From contig DASRFD010000053.1 in assembly GCA_035651715.1 (NCBI GenBank), positions 10,666 through 74,665 of the forward strand: 64,000 nucleotides of DNA, written 5' to 3'. A program made the position numbers and the translations under genes. The first letter of the stretch is position 1; each line of letters opens with the position of its first letter. Positions 19,132 through 27,632 of the stretch are shown here, piece by piece. The notes beneath the pieces are model-generated. The model did not search any database. It was not told the DNA's origin and saw only the letters and a program-made list of their open reading frames with translations. The DNA is from Nevskia sp035651715 (lineage in GTDB: Bacteria; Pseudomonadota; Gammaproteobacteria; Nevskiales; Nevskiaceae).

Positions 19132-21414
19132 TTACTTCACTAAAAGCGAGATCTCGCCCGACTTGGAGCCTTCGATACCGCCGCTGACGGCACTGACTTC
19201 GAAGTAGTAGGTCTTGCCCACCGTGAGGCCCGACGCCAGGTAGGCATTGCTGCCGCTGACCAACGCGATCGGAGTGGCGCCTTCCGTACCGGACGCGGTG
19301 CCGGCGTACACGCGGTAACCCGCCGCGCCGCCAACAACCTTCCAGGCCAGGTAAACCGCGCCATGTGCCGCAGCCTGGGTCGCGGTCAGGCCGGTCGGCG
19401 CAGCCGGGCCGGGCTGGGGGGTGGTGACGCTCGCTTCATTGGACACGCCGCTGCTGCCCGCGGCATTTACCGCCTTGACCGTAAAGTAATAAGTCTGGCC
19501 GCCGGCCAGCCCCTTGATCAGGGTGTTGGTGTTGCTGGTAGTGGCCACCGGAGTGGCGCCTTCGGCACCGCCGGCCATGCCCTCGTAGATCGCGTAGCTG
19601 GTCGCGCCTGCCACGCCGCTCCAGTTCAGCATCACCGTGCCGCCGACCAAGCCGGCGGTGAGGCCGTCGGGCGCAGCCGGCGCGCAGCTGACGGCCGGAA
19701 GAGCCGTATTGGCGGCAGCGATATCGAACGAGCCCATGCCGGTGTCGTAGTCCCAGCCCGGGGTCGCCGGGTAGAGAAAGTTGTCGCCCAGGACGATGTC
19801 GTGCAGGTCCTTGGCGGCGGTGCCGAAGGACTGGCCGTAGGTGGCGTAGAAGATCGGCGCGGCGAAGCCATAGCAGTTGCCGTGCGCGGTCTGCATGCGC
19901 GCCCACACGCCCACTGACAGCGGTGAGGACAGGCTGGTGCCGCCGACGCCGATGTCCGCGCCGCTGACCACCACGTCGGCGCCGCCGATGTTGGGGTCGC
20001 CGACCATGGCGATGTCCGGAACGGCGCGCTGGGCGGCGGCCGTGTTGACCGGGTTGATGACGCCTGCGGTCCACACCCCGGGGACCTCCCACAGGCTGAT
20101 GCCGCCGCCGCCGGAGACCCAGGAAAGCTCGGAGTTGTAGCTGTAGTCGGCGTTGGTCAGCAGCGAGGTCCCGCCCACCGCCACCACGTAGGGCGAGGCG
20201 GCGGGATATTCCACCGCGCCGAGCAGCACCGGCTGGCCGGCGTTGATCAGCAGCTGGCAGGAGGCGCCGCCGTCGCCGGAGGAGGCGAAGAAGGTGATGC
20301 CCTGGGCCGCGCCCTGCTCGAACGCGATGTCTTCAATCAGCATCGCGCCGCTGAGGTATTCGATCGTCTCGCAGCCGCCAAACGACATGTTGACGGCCTT
20401 GACACGGTTTTCGCTGACCGCGCGCTCGATCGCCGGCGCGATATCCGGATCGCCGAGGGAGCCGCCGTTGTAAAAGATGATCTTCTTCAGGTTGCCGGCA
20501 ATGCCGGAGGAGGACTGGCTGTCCAGGTCCCATTCGTCGAGGCCGGCGGTGTCCGAGGTCTGCAGGCCGGTGGGCACGATCTCGTACGGCACCTGCGGCA
20601 GGTTCCACTCCTTCTCGTAGGCGCGCAAATCCTTCGGCACCTGGGTGATGTCGCCCTCGGTGATGATGCCGATGGCGGTGCCCCAGCCGGTGGGGGTGTT
20701 GCCGGCGTCGTACGCGGTCTGATACTGCGGGCCGCCGTAGGGCGGGGTCAGGATCGGATCCTGCGGCACGCCGGAGTTGGGGCGCACCGACGAGATGCCG
20801 CGGGTCAGGGCCGGCTTGCTGGCGCTGGCGTGCTGCAGGTTGGTGGTCATGCCGCCCATGTTGTTGAGGCCGATCACCGCGGCGACAATGCCGCCGAGCG
20901 AGGCGGGCACCTGGGCCGGCGTGGCGTTGGCGAACAGGCTGCGTCCCTGGGCGACGAAGGAGACCAGCTGCGTATTGAAGGCCTGCTGCACCGTCGCGGC
21001 GCTGCCGTAGGCGCTCACCGTCAGGCGGTTGCCGGAGACCTCGATGTTGCTGAAGCCCAGGCCGCGCAGATAGCTGACCACGGCATTGGCCTGGTCGGCG
21101 GTCGGCGCATAGCTGGCCAGGAATTCGGCCGAGGTGAGGTTATGGCCGAACTGCGGGCTGCCCGGCTTGCCGATCTGCGCCACCAGGGCGTCGAGCTGCG
21201 CCTTGTTGCGGGCGTTGAGGCCGACCACGATGTGCAGCTGCTGCTGCGGCGCCATCGGGGCGACGGCGAAGTTCTTCAGCGGCATCGCCTGGGTGGCGGT
21301 GCCGACCCAGCTGCCGGCGGCGTCCGCCGTGGATGGCAGCAGGGATGCGCCGGCGCAAAAAGCGGCGGCGAGGACCGCGGACATCGCGGTGCGACGGACA
21401 TTCGATAAGTGCAT
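19132..21414 (-). CDS. Secreted S53-family serine peptidase (sedolisin) with two fibronectin type III domains
   Basis: The 760-aa precursor has a signal peptide (residues about 1-32, cleavage after a TADAA-like site), a pro-kumamolisin activation domain (about 45-190) and an S53 catalytic domain (about 230-560). The acid-stable catalytic triad is visible: Glu294 and Asp298 in DEWDLD, and Ser494 in GGTSLSSP. Asp381 in SSGDGGAS is the oxyanion-hole residue. Two FN3-like modules follow (about 570-665 and 665-760), each ending with a YYFxVxAV pattern. The start at 21414 is chosen for the signal peptide. It is likely a secreted protease active at acid pH. Confidence 0.93.
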   Translation of the reverse strand: MHLSNVRRTAMSAVLAAAFCAGASLLPSTADAAGSWVGTATQAMPLKNFAVAPMAPQQQLHIVVGLNARNKAQLDALVAQIGKPGSPQFGHNLTSAEFLASYAPTADQANAVVSYLRGLGFSNIEVSGNRLTVSAYGSAATVQQAFNTQLVSFVAQGRSLFANATPAQVPASLGGIVAAVIGLNNMGGMTTNLQHASASKPALTRGISSVRPNSGVPQDPILTPPYGGPQYQTAYDAGNTPTGWGTAIGIITEGDITQVPKDLRAYEKEWNLPQVPYEIVPTGLQTSDTAGLDEWDLDSQSSSGIAGNLKKIIFYNGGSLGDPDIAPAIERAVSENRVKAVNMSFGGCETIEYLSGAMLIEDIAFEQGAAQGITFFASSGDGGASCQLLINAGQPVLLGAVEYPAASPYVVAVGGTSLLTNADYSYNSELSWVSGGGGISLWEVPGVWTAGVINPVNTAAAQRAVPDIAMVGDPNIGGADVVVSGADIGVGGTSLSSPLSVGVWARMQTAHGNCYGFAAPIFYATYGQSFGTAAKDLHDIVLGDNFLYPATPGWDYDTGMGSFDIAAANTALPAVSCAPAAPDGLTAGLVGGTVMLNWSGVAGATSYAIYEGMAGGAEGATPVATTSNTNTLIKGLAGGQTYYFTVKAVNAAGSSGVSNEASVTTPQPGPAAPTGLTATQAAAHGAVYLAWKVVGGAAGYRVYAGTASGTEGATPIALVSGSNAYLASGLTVGKTYYFEVSAVSGGIEGSKSGEISLLVK

Positions 21415-21692
21415 GAGTGATCCCGATTTGGTAAAGGCGCTGCGCGCCGAAATGGCAAACGCGTCCTGCGGATGGAAACTCCACTCCCCTCTGGATGGAT
21501 TTCGGAAACGAAGGGCCGACTTGGTCCGACGGATTCCGGTAGCCCATCCTGTTCGGCGCCATGGCATAAGTCCCCACGAAACGGAAACGAAATGGGAACG
21601 GCTGGTACAGCCCTGAATCCGCTGGAAAAAGACATGGCGGCCCCGGCTCGCGTATGCTTGTCCGCCTGCCCCCGATCCGCCCTTCCGACAAA

Positions 21693-22202
21693 ATGGAACG
21701 CCTGCTCGAACGCCTGGTCCTCGGCAGCCGCTGGCTGCTGGTGCCCCTTTACCTGGTTCTGGTCGTGCTGCTCGCCGCCTTTGCGGTCAAGGCGGCGGTG
21801 GAGCTGGTGCACATCTTCGACGGCCTGTTCGACAGCAGCGAATCGGAGATGGTCCTGGCGGCACTGTCGCTGATCGACCTGGTGCTGATCGGCAACCTGA
21901 TCGTGATGGTCGCCCTGTCCGGCTACGAAACCTTTGTCTCGCGCATCGACCAGGTTCCGGAGATGGAGAAGCCGAGCTGGCTCGGCAAGTACGATCCCGG
22001 CACCATCAAGCTCAAGGTGGCCGCGTCCCTGGTGGCGATTTCCGCCATCCACCTGTTGAAGAACTACCTGGGCCACGAGTCGCTCGACGTGACGCGGATG
22101 ATGATGCTGACCGGCGTGCACCTGGCCTTCGTGGTATCGGCGCTGATCCTGGCCTTCGTCGACCGCATCGCCTTCTCGGCGCACCGCAACGGGCAGCACT
22201 AG
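21693..22202 (+). CDS. UPF0114 (YqhA-type) inner membrane protein
   Basis: This 169-aa membrane protein starts MERLLERLVLGSRWLLVPLYL and has three to four hydrophobic helices. The signatures SLIDLVLIGNLIVMVALSGYETFVSRID and KLKVAASLVAISAIHLLKNYL mark the UPF0114/TIGR00645 family. The function is not established. The start at 21693 gives the usual family N-terminus; the ATG at 21654 would add 13 non-conserved residues. It is divergent from the protease and upstream of the ilv leader. Confidence 0.9.
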   Translation: MERLLERLVLGSRWLLVPLYLVLVVLLAAFAVKAAVELVHIFDGLFDSSESEMVLAALSLIDLVLIGNLIVMVALSGYETFVSRIDQVPEMEKPSWLGKYDPGTIKLKVAASLVAISAIHLLKNYLGHESLDVTRMMMLTGVHLAFVVSALILAFVDRIAFSAHRNGQH

Positions 22203-22211
22203 CGCCGGGAC

Positions 22212-22241
22212 TTGCGGCGCGTGCGGCGCACCCTCTACACT
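22212..22241 (+). promoter_or_regulatory. Probable sigma-70 promoter of the ilv leader
   Basis: A -35-like TTGCGG (22212-22217) and a -10-like TACACT (22236-22241) are separated by 18 bp. This would start transcription near 22248, about 18 bases before the leader peptide ATG. Confidence 0.5.
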
Positions 22242-22265
22242 GCCAGTGCTTAAGCCATCAGACCC

Positions 22266-22331
22266 ATGACCCCCTTCAAGCAGAACGTCCTCGTTGTCGT
22301 CGTGCTCGTCGCCGTTAGCGACGCGCCGTAG
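22266..22331 (+). CDS. ilv attenuation leader peptide (21 aa)
   Basis: The peptide contains NVLVVVVLVAV: seven Val and two Leu codons packed into codons 8-17. It is followed by SDAP and a TAG stop. Such control codons make ribosome progress depend on charged tRNA-Val and tRNA-Leu, as in the E. coli ilvB and ilvG leaders. The coding part ends inside the antiterminator strand (22323-22334), exactly where a translating ribosome can decide which hairpin forms. The ribosome-binding site is weak. Confidence 0.88.
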   Translation: MTPFKQNVLVVVVLVAVSDAP

Positions 22332-22385
22332 GGGACGCTGCACTCATCAAAAACCCCGCCGGCGCGAAACGCCGGCGGGGTTTTT
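22323..22385 (+). promoter_or_regulatory. Transcription attenuator with competing hairpins upstream of ilvB
   Basis: The terminator hairpin has 16-bp perfect arms at 22349-22364 and 22370-22385, a 5-base loop and a T5 tail. The alternative hairpin pairs GCGCCG (22323-22328) with CGGCGC (22360-22365) and GGGG (22331-22334) with CCCC (22354-22357). The two share the strand 22354-22364 and exclude each other. A ribosome stalled at the Val codons leaves 22323-22334 free, allowing antitermination. Confidence 0.88.
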
Positions 22386-22446
22386 CGTTTCCACGCCGGG
22401 TTTCACGCCAGCGGGTCCCAAAGCATCGCGACCCCAAGGACCCGAC

Positions 22447-24108
22447 ATGGAACTCACCGGCGCTGAACTGATCATCCGTTTCCTGGAACGGCAGGGCGTG
22501 GAAACGCTCGCCGGCATCCCGGGCGGCACCGTCCTGCCGATCTACCGCGCGCTGGGCGACTCCAGCCTCAACCATGTGCTGGCGCGCCACGAGCAGGGCG
22601 CCGGCTTCATCGCCCACGGCCTGGCGCGGGTCAGCGGCCGCGCCGGCGTCTGCCTGGCCACCTCCGGCCCGGGCCTGACCAACCTGGTCACCGCCATCGC
22701 CGACGCCCGGGCCGACTCGGTGCCGCTGGTCTGCCTGGCCGGCCAGGTGCCGCGCGCCCTGATCGGCACCGATGCCTTCCAGGAAGTGCGCACCACGCGC
22801 ATCGTCGACGCCATCACCAAGGCCTGCTTCGAAGTGCGCTCTGCCCTCGACCTGGTGGACCTGCTGCCGGAAGCCTTCCGCATCGCCGAGAGCGGGCGGC
22901 CCGGCCCGGTGCTGCTCGACATCCCCAAGGACGTGCAGACCGAACGCATCCGCATCCAGCGCCTGCCGGCGGCGGCGCGGCGCGAGGCGCCGCCGGCGCC
23001 GCCGCCGGAGCAGATCGCCGAAGCGGCGCGGATGATCGACGCCGCGGCGCGGCCGGTGCTGTACCTGGGCGGCGGCGTGACCCAAGCGCGGGCCCAGGCC
23101 GCCGCGCAGGCCCTGGCCGAGCGCGCCGCGCTGCCGGCCACCACCACCCTGATGGCCCTGGGCACTCTGCCGCCGGAACATCCCCTGGCGCTGGGCATGC
23201 TCGGCATGCACGGCGCCCGCTACACCAACCAGGTGCTGGACGAATGCGACCTGCTGATCTGCGTCGGCGCGCGCTTCGACGACCGCGCCACCGGCCGGCT
23301 GGACCGGTTCTGCCCGGGCGCCCGGGTGATCCACATCGACGCCGACCCGCGCGAGCTGGGCAAGCTGCGCCAGCCGCAGCTGGCGATCCTGGCCGACGCC
23401 GGCGCCGCGCTGCGCGCGCTGGCCGAAGCGGTGAAACCGGCGCTGCGCGTGGACTGGCTGTCGCGCGTCGGCGAGCTGCGCCGCGCCGCGCCGCTGCGCC
23501 TGCCCGGCCTCGACGATCCGCGCCAGCCCTACGGCCTGATCCGCGCCGTGGCGCAGCTGGCCCATCCGGACGCCGCCATCACCACCGACGTGGGCCAGCA
23601 CCAGATGTGGGTGGCGCAGAGCTATCCCTTCCGCCGGCCGGAGCGCTGGCTCACCTCCGGCGGCCTCGGCACCATGGGTTTCGGCCTGCCGGCGGCGATC
23701 GGCGCGGCGCTGGCGCTGCCCGCAGCCGGGGCGGTGTGCTTCAGCGGCGACGGCAGCCTGCTGATGAACGTGCAGGAGCTCGCCACGCTGGCCGAGCTGA
23801 ACCTCAACGTGAAGACGGTGGTGATGGACAACGCGGCGCTGGGCCTGGTGCGGCAGCAGCAGGAGCTGTTCTACCAGCGGCGCCACGTCGCCTCGCTATA
23901 CCAGCGGCCGTCGGCGCTGTGCGCCGTGGCGCAGGCCTTCGGCGTGCCCGCCTACGATCTGGAGCGCGCGGACGATGCCGGCGCGATGCTGCGCGAGGCC
24001 TTCGCCCGCCCCGGGCCGGCCCTGATCCGGGCGCCGGTGGCGCCCGAAGCCATGGTGCTGCCGATGGTCGCGCCGGGCGCGGCCAACGTCGAGGTGATCG
24101 ACAGCTGA
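22447..24108 (+). CDS. ilvB: Acetolactate synthase large subunit (thiamine diphosphate enzyme)
   Basis: This 553-aa protein has the ThDP-enzyme layout. The N-terminal PYR domain has GIPGGTVLPIYRAL and the catalytic Glu in ARHEQGAGFIAHG. The central domain is FAD-binding, with LGMLGMHGARYTN and GARFDDRATG. The C-terminal PP domain has GDGSLLMNVQELATL, and TSGGLGTMGFGLPAAIG. It condenses two pyruvates, or pyruvate with 2-oxobutyrate, in Val/Leu/Ile synthesis. The valine-rich attenuator upstream supports this role. No small regulatory subunit gene (ilvN/ilvM) is adjacent; a terminator follows directly. It could be the ilvG-type isozyme. Confidence 0.9.
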   Translation: MELTGAELIIRFLERQGVETLAGIPGGTVLPIYRALGDSSLNHVLARHEQGAGFIAHGLARVSGRAGVCLATSGPGLTNLVTAIADARADSVPLVCLAGQVPRALIGTDAFQEVRTTRIVDAITKACFEVRSALDLVDLLPEAFRIAESGRPGPVLLDIPKDVQTERIRIQRLPAAARREAPPAPPPEQIAEAARMIDAAARPVLYLGGGVTQARAQAAAQALAERAALPATTTLMALGTLPPEHPLALGMLGMHGARYTNQVLDECDLLICVGARFDDRATGRLDRFCPGARVIHIDADPRELGKLRQPQLAILADAGAALRALAEAVKPALRVDWLSRVGELRRAAPLRLPGLDDPRQPYGLIRAVAQLAHPDAAITTDVGQHQMWVAQSYPFRRPERWLTSGGLGTMGFGLPAAIGAALALPAAGAVCFSGDGSLLMNVQELATLAELNLNVKTVVMDNAALGLVRQQQELFYQRRHVASLYQRPSALCAVAQAFGVPAYDLERADDAGAMLREAFARPGPALIRAPVAPEAMVLPMVAPGAANVEVIDS

Positions 24109-24112
24109 AACG

Positions 24113-24147
24113 AAAAGGCCGCCGGATGCACGATCCGGCGGCCTTTT
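24113..24147. terminator. Bidirectional terminator between ilvB and dsbC
   Basis: Perfect 15-bp arms at 24113-24127 and 24133-24147 pair around a 5-base loop. The stem starts with AAAA and ends with TTTT, so it can serve both convergent genes. Confidence 0.9.
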
Positions 24148-24160
24148 GAGGCGAGCCGGC

Positions 24161-24934
24161 TCAGCTCTGCGCGTTCCTGGCCCTGGCCTTGGCTTCCTTG
24201 TCCTCTTCGGCGCGCTTCTCCAGCAGCGCCGCAAGGTCGTCCGGAGGCGTATATCCGCCATAGAGCGTGCCGTCGGGCAGGATCAGGCCCGGCGTGCCGG
24301 TGATGCCCAGGTCCATCGCCAGCTTGAATTCCTTGTCCACCGGGTTTTCGCACTTCTTCGGCGGGGTGCTCTCGCCGCGCTTGGCGCGGGTCAGGGCGTC
24401 CTGGCGGTTGGCCGAGCACCACACCGAGATCGCCTGGAAATAGGTCGGCGAGCCGATGCCGTGACGCGGAAAGAACACGTAGCGGATGGCGATGCCCTTG
24501 GCGTTGTATTCGGCGATCTGGCTGTGCAGCTTGCGGCAGTAAGGGCAGTCCAGGTCGGTGAACACCGTCACCACATACTTGGAAGCGATCGGCGGCGGCG
24601 GCGCGAACTCGATCATGTTGTCGGCGCCGAGCTGCTTCAGGGCCTGCAGGCGGTCCGCGCGGCGGCGGTCCTCGGTGAGGTTCTCGCGCGTGTCGGTGTT
24701 CACCAGGTCGCCCTGCATCAGGTACTTGCCGTCGCTGGAGACATAGGCGAAGTCGTGCGCATGCTGCACCTCGTACCAACCGCTCATCGGCGCCGGCTGG
24801 ATATTGGCCACCGGAACGTCGAGCAGTTTGGCGATCTTCTGCTTCACCGCATCGGGGGAGTTGTCGTCGGCGATCAGCGCGCCGGCGCCAAAAGCCAGGC
24901 CCAGGGCCAGCAGGGCGAAAACAAGGCGTTTCAT
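24161..24934 (-). CDS. dsbC: Thiol:disulfide interchange protein DsbC
   Basis: This 257-aa periplasmic protein has a signal peptide (MKRLVFALLALGLAFGAGALIA), an N-terminal dimerisation domain (about 25-95) and a thioredoxin-fold domain with the active site DLDCPYCRKLH. It also has the cis-Pro region TGTPGLILPDGTLYGGY. DsbC isomerises wrong disulfides in secreted proteins and is kept reduced by DsbD. A second Cys pair (CSANRQ...KCEN) matches the structural disulfide of DsbC. The start at 24934 gives the signal peptide; the ATG at 24961 would add nine polar residues. Confidence 0.95.
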   Translation of the reverse strand: MKRLVFALLALGLAFGAGALIADDNSPDAVKQKIAKLLDVPVANIQPAPMSGWYEVQHAHDFAYVSSDGKYLMQGDLVNTDTRENLTEDRRRADRLQALKQLGADNMIEFAPPPPIASKYVVTVFTDLDCPYCRKLHSQIAEYNAKGIAIRYVFFPRHGIGSPTYFQAISVWCSANRQDALTRAKRGESTPPKKCENPVDKEFKLAMDLGITGTPGLILPDGTLYGGYTPPDDLAALLEKRAEEDKEAKARARNAQS

Positions 24935-25043
24935 GGGGATGGGATGTTCCGGGCGCAGCAAGGGTTGCAGGGGCCTAGTATGACAAAAAGCGGACCCGCC
25001 GGTTCCTGGCTAAGGTAGGCCGATTCTCCCCGCGCGCAAGCCC

Positions 25044-25667
25044 ATGTTCGATCACCGCGTGCTGGCCTTTGCCCTCATCGCCATGGCCCTCACCGTGGCG
25101 CCGGGGCCGGACACCTTCCTGGTCATCGCCAACACCAGCGCCGGCGGCTTCCGGCGCGGTTTCGCCACGGTGCTGGGCATCGTCAGCGGCGGCGCCTGCT
25201 ACGTTCTGCTGGTGGCCTGCGGCCTGATGCGGCTGCTGGTCTACTCCCCCGCCGTCTTCCTCGCGGTGAAGCTGGCGGGCGCCTGCTACCTTCTGTACCT
25301 GGGCTGGAACGCCCTGCGCGGCGCCTTGCGCGGCGCGCCGGCCGCGGCGGGCGCCACCCCGGCGCCGTCGGCGCGCGCCAGCTACCTGCAAGGGCTTCTG
25401 ACCAATGCGTTGAACCCGAAGATCGCGGTGTTCTACCTCGCCTTCCTGCCGCAGTTCCTCAATCCCGGCGACCCGCTGGTGCTGAAATCGGCGCTGTTGA
25501 TCGGCATCCACTATTTCGAGGGTCTGCTGTGGCTGAGCCTGCTCGCCTTCGGCGTCGGCCGCCTCGGCCGCTGGCTGGCGCGGCCGCGGGTCCGGCGTGC
25601 GCTGGACGCGGCGCTCGGCGCTACCATGATCGGCTTCGGCCTCAAGCTGGCCGTCGACCGGACCTGA
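25044..25667 (+). CDS. LysE-family translocator
   Basis: This 207-aa membrane protein has about six helices and the LysE/RhtB signatures TVAPGPDTFLVIANTSAGGFRRGFATVLGI near the N-terminus and LTNALNPKIAVFYLAFLPQF in the middle. The family exports amino acids or related small molecules; the substrate cannot be told here. It is divergent from dsbC and followed by an IS remnant. Confidence 0.92.
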   Translation: MFDHRVLAFALIAMALTVAPGPDTFLVIANTSAGGFRRGFATVLGIVSGGACYVLLVACGLMRLLVYSPAVFLAVKLAGACYLLYLGWNALRGALRGAPAAAGATPAPSARASYLQGLLTNALNPKIAVFYLAFLPQFLNPGDPLVLKSALLIGIHYFEGLLWLSLLAFGVGRLGRWLARPRVRRALDAALGATMIGFGLKLAVDRT

Positions 25668-25714
25668 ACCGCGCCGCGGCTGCCGCGACAGCCCAGCCGG
25701 GCCGATAGCCAGGT

Positions 25715-25841
25715 TGTTCATCCGGCTGTATGGGAGGGAATCTGAGGTTGTCGAGACTTCAGGCCATCCACAGGGAGCCGGATGAACAGTCATGAGAATG
25801 CCCGATTGACGCCCAAAGGACGAGCCCGGTTGGTTCAACGG
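25715..25841 (+). mobile_element. IS481-type element remnant (left end and transposase start)
   Basis: The stretch begins TGTTCATCCGGCTGTATGGG, like an IS terminal repeat. At 25782 an ATG opens MNSHENARLTPKGRARLVQR (25782-25841), the characteristic start of IS481-family transposases (MN-H-NARLTP--R--LV-R). Similarity ends at 25841, and the rest of the transposase and the right end are absent. It lies between lysE and the xerD stop. Confidence 0.75.
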
Positions 25842-25876
25842 GGAGCCGGAAGCCGCCGCAACCGAAGACAGCCGGC

Positions 25877-26827
25877 TCAGGCGCGCGGGTGGTGCTGCGC
25901 GTGCAGCTGCTTCAGGCGCGCCCGCGCCACGTGGGTGTAGATCTGCGTCGTCGACAGGTCGGCGTGGCCCAGCAGGGTCTGCACCGCGCGCAGGTCCGCG
26001 CCGCGCTCCAGCAGGTGGGTGGCGAAGGCATGGCGCAGGGTGTGCGGCGAGAGCCTGGCGCCGATGCTCGCCGCCACGGCGTGGCGCTTGATCAGGGCCC
26101 AGAAGTTCTGCCGCGTCATCGCCGCGCCGCGCCGGCTCAGGAATACCCAGTCGGCTGACTGGGCGGTGACGAATTCCGGCCGGCCCTGGCGCAGCCAGCG
26201 CCTCACCGCCTCCATCGCCGGTTCGCCCATCGGCACCATGCGCTCGCGCCCGCCCTTGCCGACCAGGCGGACCACCCCGTGCTCCAGGTTCAGCTCGTCG
26301 CGGCGCAGCTTCACCAGCTCCGATACGCGCAGGCCGGAGGCGTACATCAGCTCCAGCATCGCCCGGTCGCGCAGACCCAGGGCCTCGCCTTCGTCCGGCG
26401 CCGCCAGCAGGCGGTCGACATCCTGCATGCCCAGGGTCTTGGGCAAGGCGCGGCCCAGCCGCGGCATCTCCAGATGGGCGGCGGGATCGTCGCCGCGCAG
26501 GTGCTCGCGCACCAGCCAGCCGTAGTAACGGCGGCACACGGTGATGAAGCGCGCCTGCGAGCGCGCGCTGAAAGCGCGGCGCTCCGCGCCCTTGCGCAGG
26601 GCCAGCTCGCAGCGCCAGGCCAGGTAGCCCTTCAGCTCGGCGACGCCGGCCTGGTCGAGCCCGCCCCCCCGCGCGCGCAGCCAGCGCGCCAGCAACGCCA
26701 GGTCGGAGCGATAGGACGCCAGGCTGTTCGGCGCCAGGCCGTGCTCCAGCCACAGCATGTCGGCGAAGCGCTCGATCCCGGCCTGGTCGGCGGGATCCAG
26801 CGCGGGGGGCGGGGCGGATCGGCTCAT
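25877..26827 (-). CDS. xerD: Site-specific tyrosine recombinase, XerD type
   Basis: This 316-aa protein has an N-terminal SAM-like core-binding domain (about 15-105) and a catalytic domain with all tyrosine-recombinase residues. These are Arg in ASGLRVSELVKL, Lys in LVGKGGRERMVPM, HTLRHAFATHLLERG, LLGHADLSTTQIYTHV with the nucleophile Tyr. XerC/XerD resolve chromosome dimers at dif near division. XerD rather than XerC is suggested by ELVKLRRDELNLEHGVVRLVGKG and the length. The start at 26827 is chosen because the ATG at 26863 would run into the -10 box of plsC. Confidence 0.92.
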   Translation of the reverse strand: MSRSAPPPALDPADQAGIERFADMLWLEHGLAPNSLASYRSDLALLARWLRARGGGLDQAGVAELKGYLAWRCELALRKGAERRAFSARSQARFITVCRRYYGWLVREHLRGDDPAAHLEMPRLGRALPKTLGMQDVDRLLAAPDEGEALGLRDRAMLELMYASGLRVSELVKLRRDELNLEHGVVRLVGKGGRERMVPMGEPAMEAVRRWLRQGRPEFVTAQSADWVFLSRRGAAMTRQNFWALIKRHAVAASIGARLSPHTLRHAFATHLLERGADLRAVQTLLGHADLSTTQIYTHVARARLKQLHAQHHPRA

Positions 26828-26832
26828 GCCTT

Positions 26833-26838
26833 TATAAT
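26833..26838 (+). promoter_or_regulatory. -10 box (TATAAT) of the plsC promoter
   Basis: A perfect TATAAT sits 12 bases before the plsC ATG. Transcription would start only about 5-7 bases upstream of the start codon, giving a nearly leaderless mRNA. The -35 region lies inside the start of the divergent xerD gene and is G-rich, with no good match. Confidence 0.5.
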
Positions 26839-26850
26839 AGCGGCCGCCCC

Positions 26851-27627
26851 ATGCCCAACTCACTGAGCCGCTTCCTTCGCCTGCTGCTGGGCCTGCACGC
26901 CATGGCGATGTTCATCGTGGTGTTGCTGCTGCTGTTCTGCCCGCTGCTGATCGCGGCGCCGGACCTGCGCCTGCGCCGCGCCGTCGGCCGCCTCGGCGTG
27001 CGCGCCTGGCTGGCGGCCAGCCTGGTGCCGTTCCGCGTGCGCGGCCTGGAACAGCTGCCGCCGGGCCCCTGCATCGTGGTCTGCAACCATGCCAGTTACC
27101 TGGACGGGCTGATCGTCACCGCGGCGCTGCCGCGGCGCTTCACCTTCCTGGTGCAGCACGGCGCGGCGAGCTGGCCCTACGTCGGCCTGATCATCAAGCG
27201 CATGGGTGTCAGCTTCGTCAACCGCGGCTCGGTGCGCGCCGCCGCCCAGGCCACGCTGGAGCTGATCGCCCGGCTGGAGCGCGGCGAGTCCTTCGTCATC
27301 TTCCCCGAAGGCACCTTCCGCAAGCCGGCGGCGCTGCTGCCGTTCCATTCCGGCGCCTTCATGGTCGCGGCGCGCGCCAATGTGCCGGTGGTGCCGGCGG
27401 TGCTGCGCGGCACCCGCCTGATGTACGGCGAGAAGCAGCGGTTGTTCCGCTGGAGCCCGCTCAGCATCGAGCTGTTCGCCCCGGTGCGGCCCGCCGGCGA
27501 GGCGCGGACCGCGGTGCAGGACCTGCGCGACGCCGCGCGCAGCGTGATCCTGCAGCACTGCGGCGAAGCCGACGGCAGCGGGCTGAGCCTGGCTCCCGGG
27601 CAGCCGCGGCAAGCCTCCACCGCCTGA
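26851..27627 (+). CDS. plsC: 1-acyl-sn-glycerol-3-phosphate acyltransferase
   Basis: This 258-aa membrane-bound acyltransferase has an N-terminal hydrophobic anchor (about 10-32). The catalytic motif CNHASYLDG (HxxxxD, about 79-86) is followed by the substrate-binding FPEGTFRKPAALLPFHSGAF block and VVPAVLRGTR. It adds the second acyl chain in phospholipid synthesis, making phosphatidic acid. The zapE gene starts 5 bp after the stop, suggesting one transcript. Confidence 0.92.
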   Translation: MPNSLSRFLRLLLGLHAMAMFIVVLLLLFCPLLIAAPDLRLRRAVGRLGVRAWLAASLVPFRVRGLEQLPPGPCIVVCNHASYLDGLIVTAALPRRFTFLVQHGAASWPYVGLIIKRMGVSFVNRGSVRAAAQATLELIARLERGESFVIFPEGTFRKPAALLPFHSGAFMVAARANVPVVPAVLRGTRLMYGEKQRLFRWSPLSIELFAPVRPAGEARTAVQDLRDAARSVILQHCGEADGSGLSLAPGQPRQASTA

Positions 27628-27632
27628 GCGCC

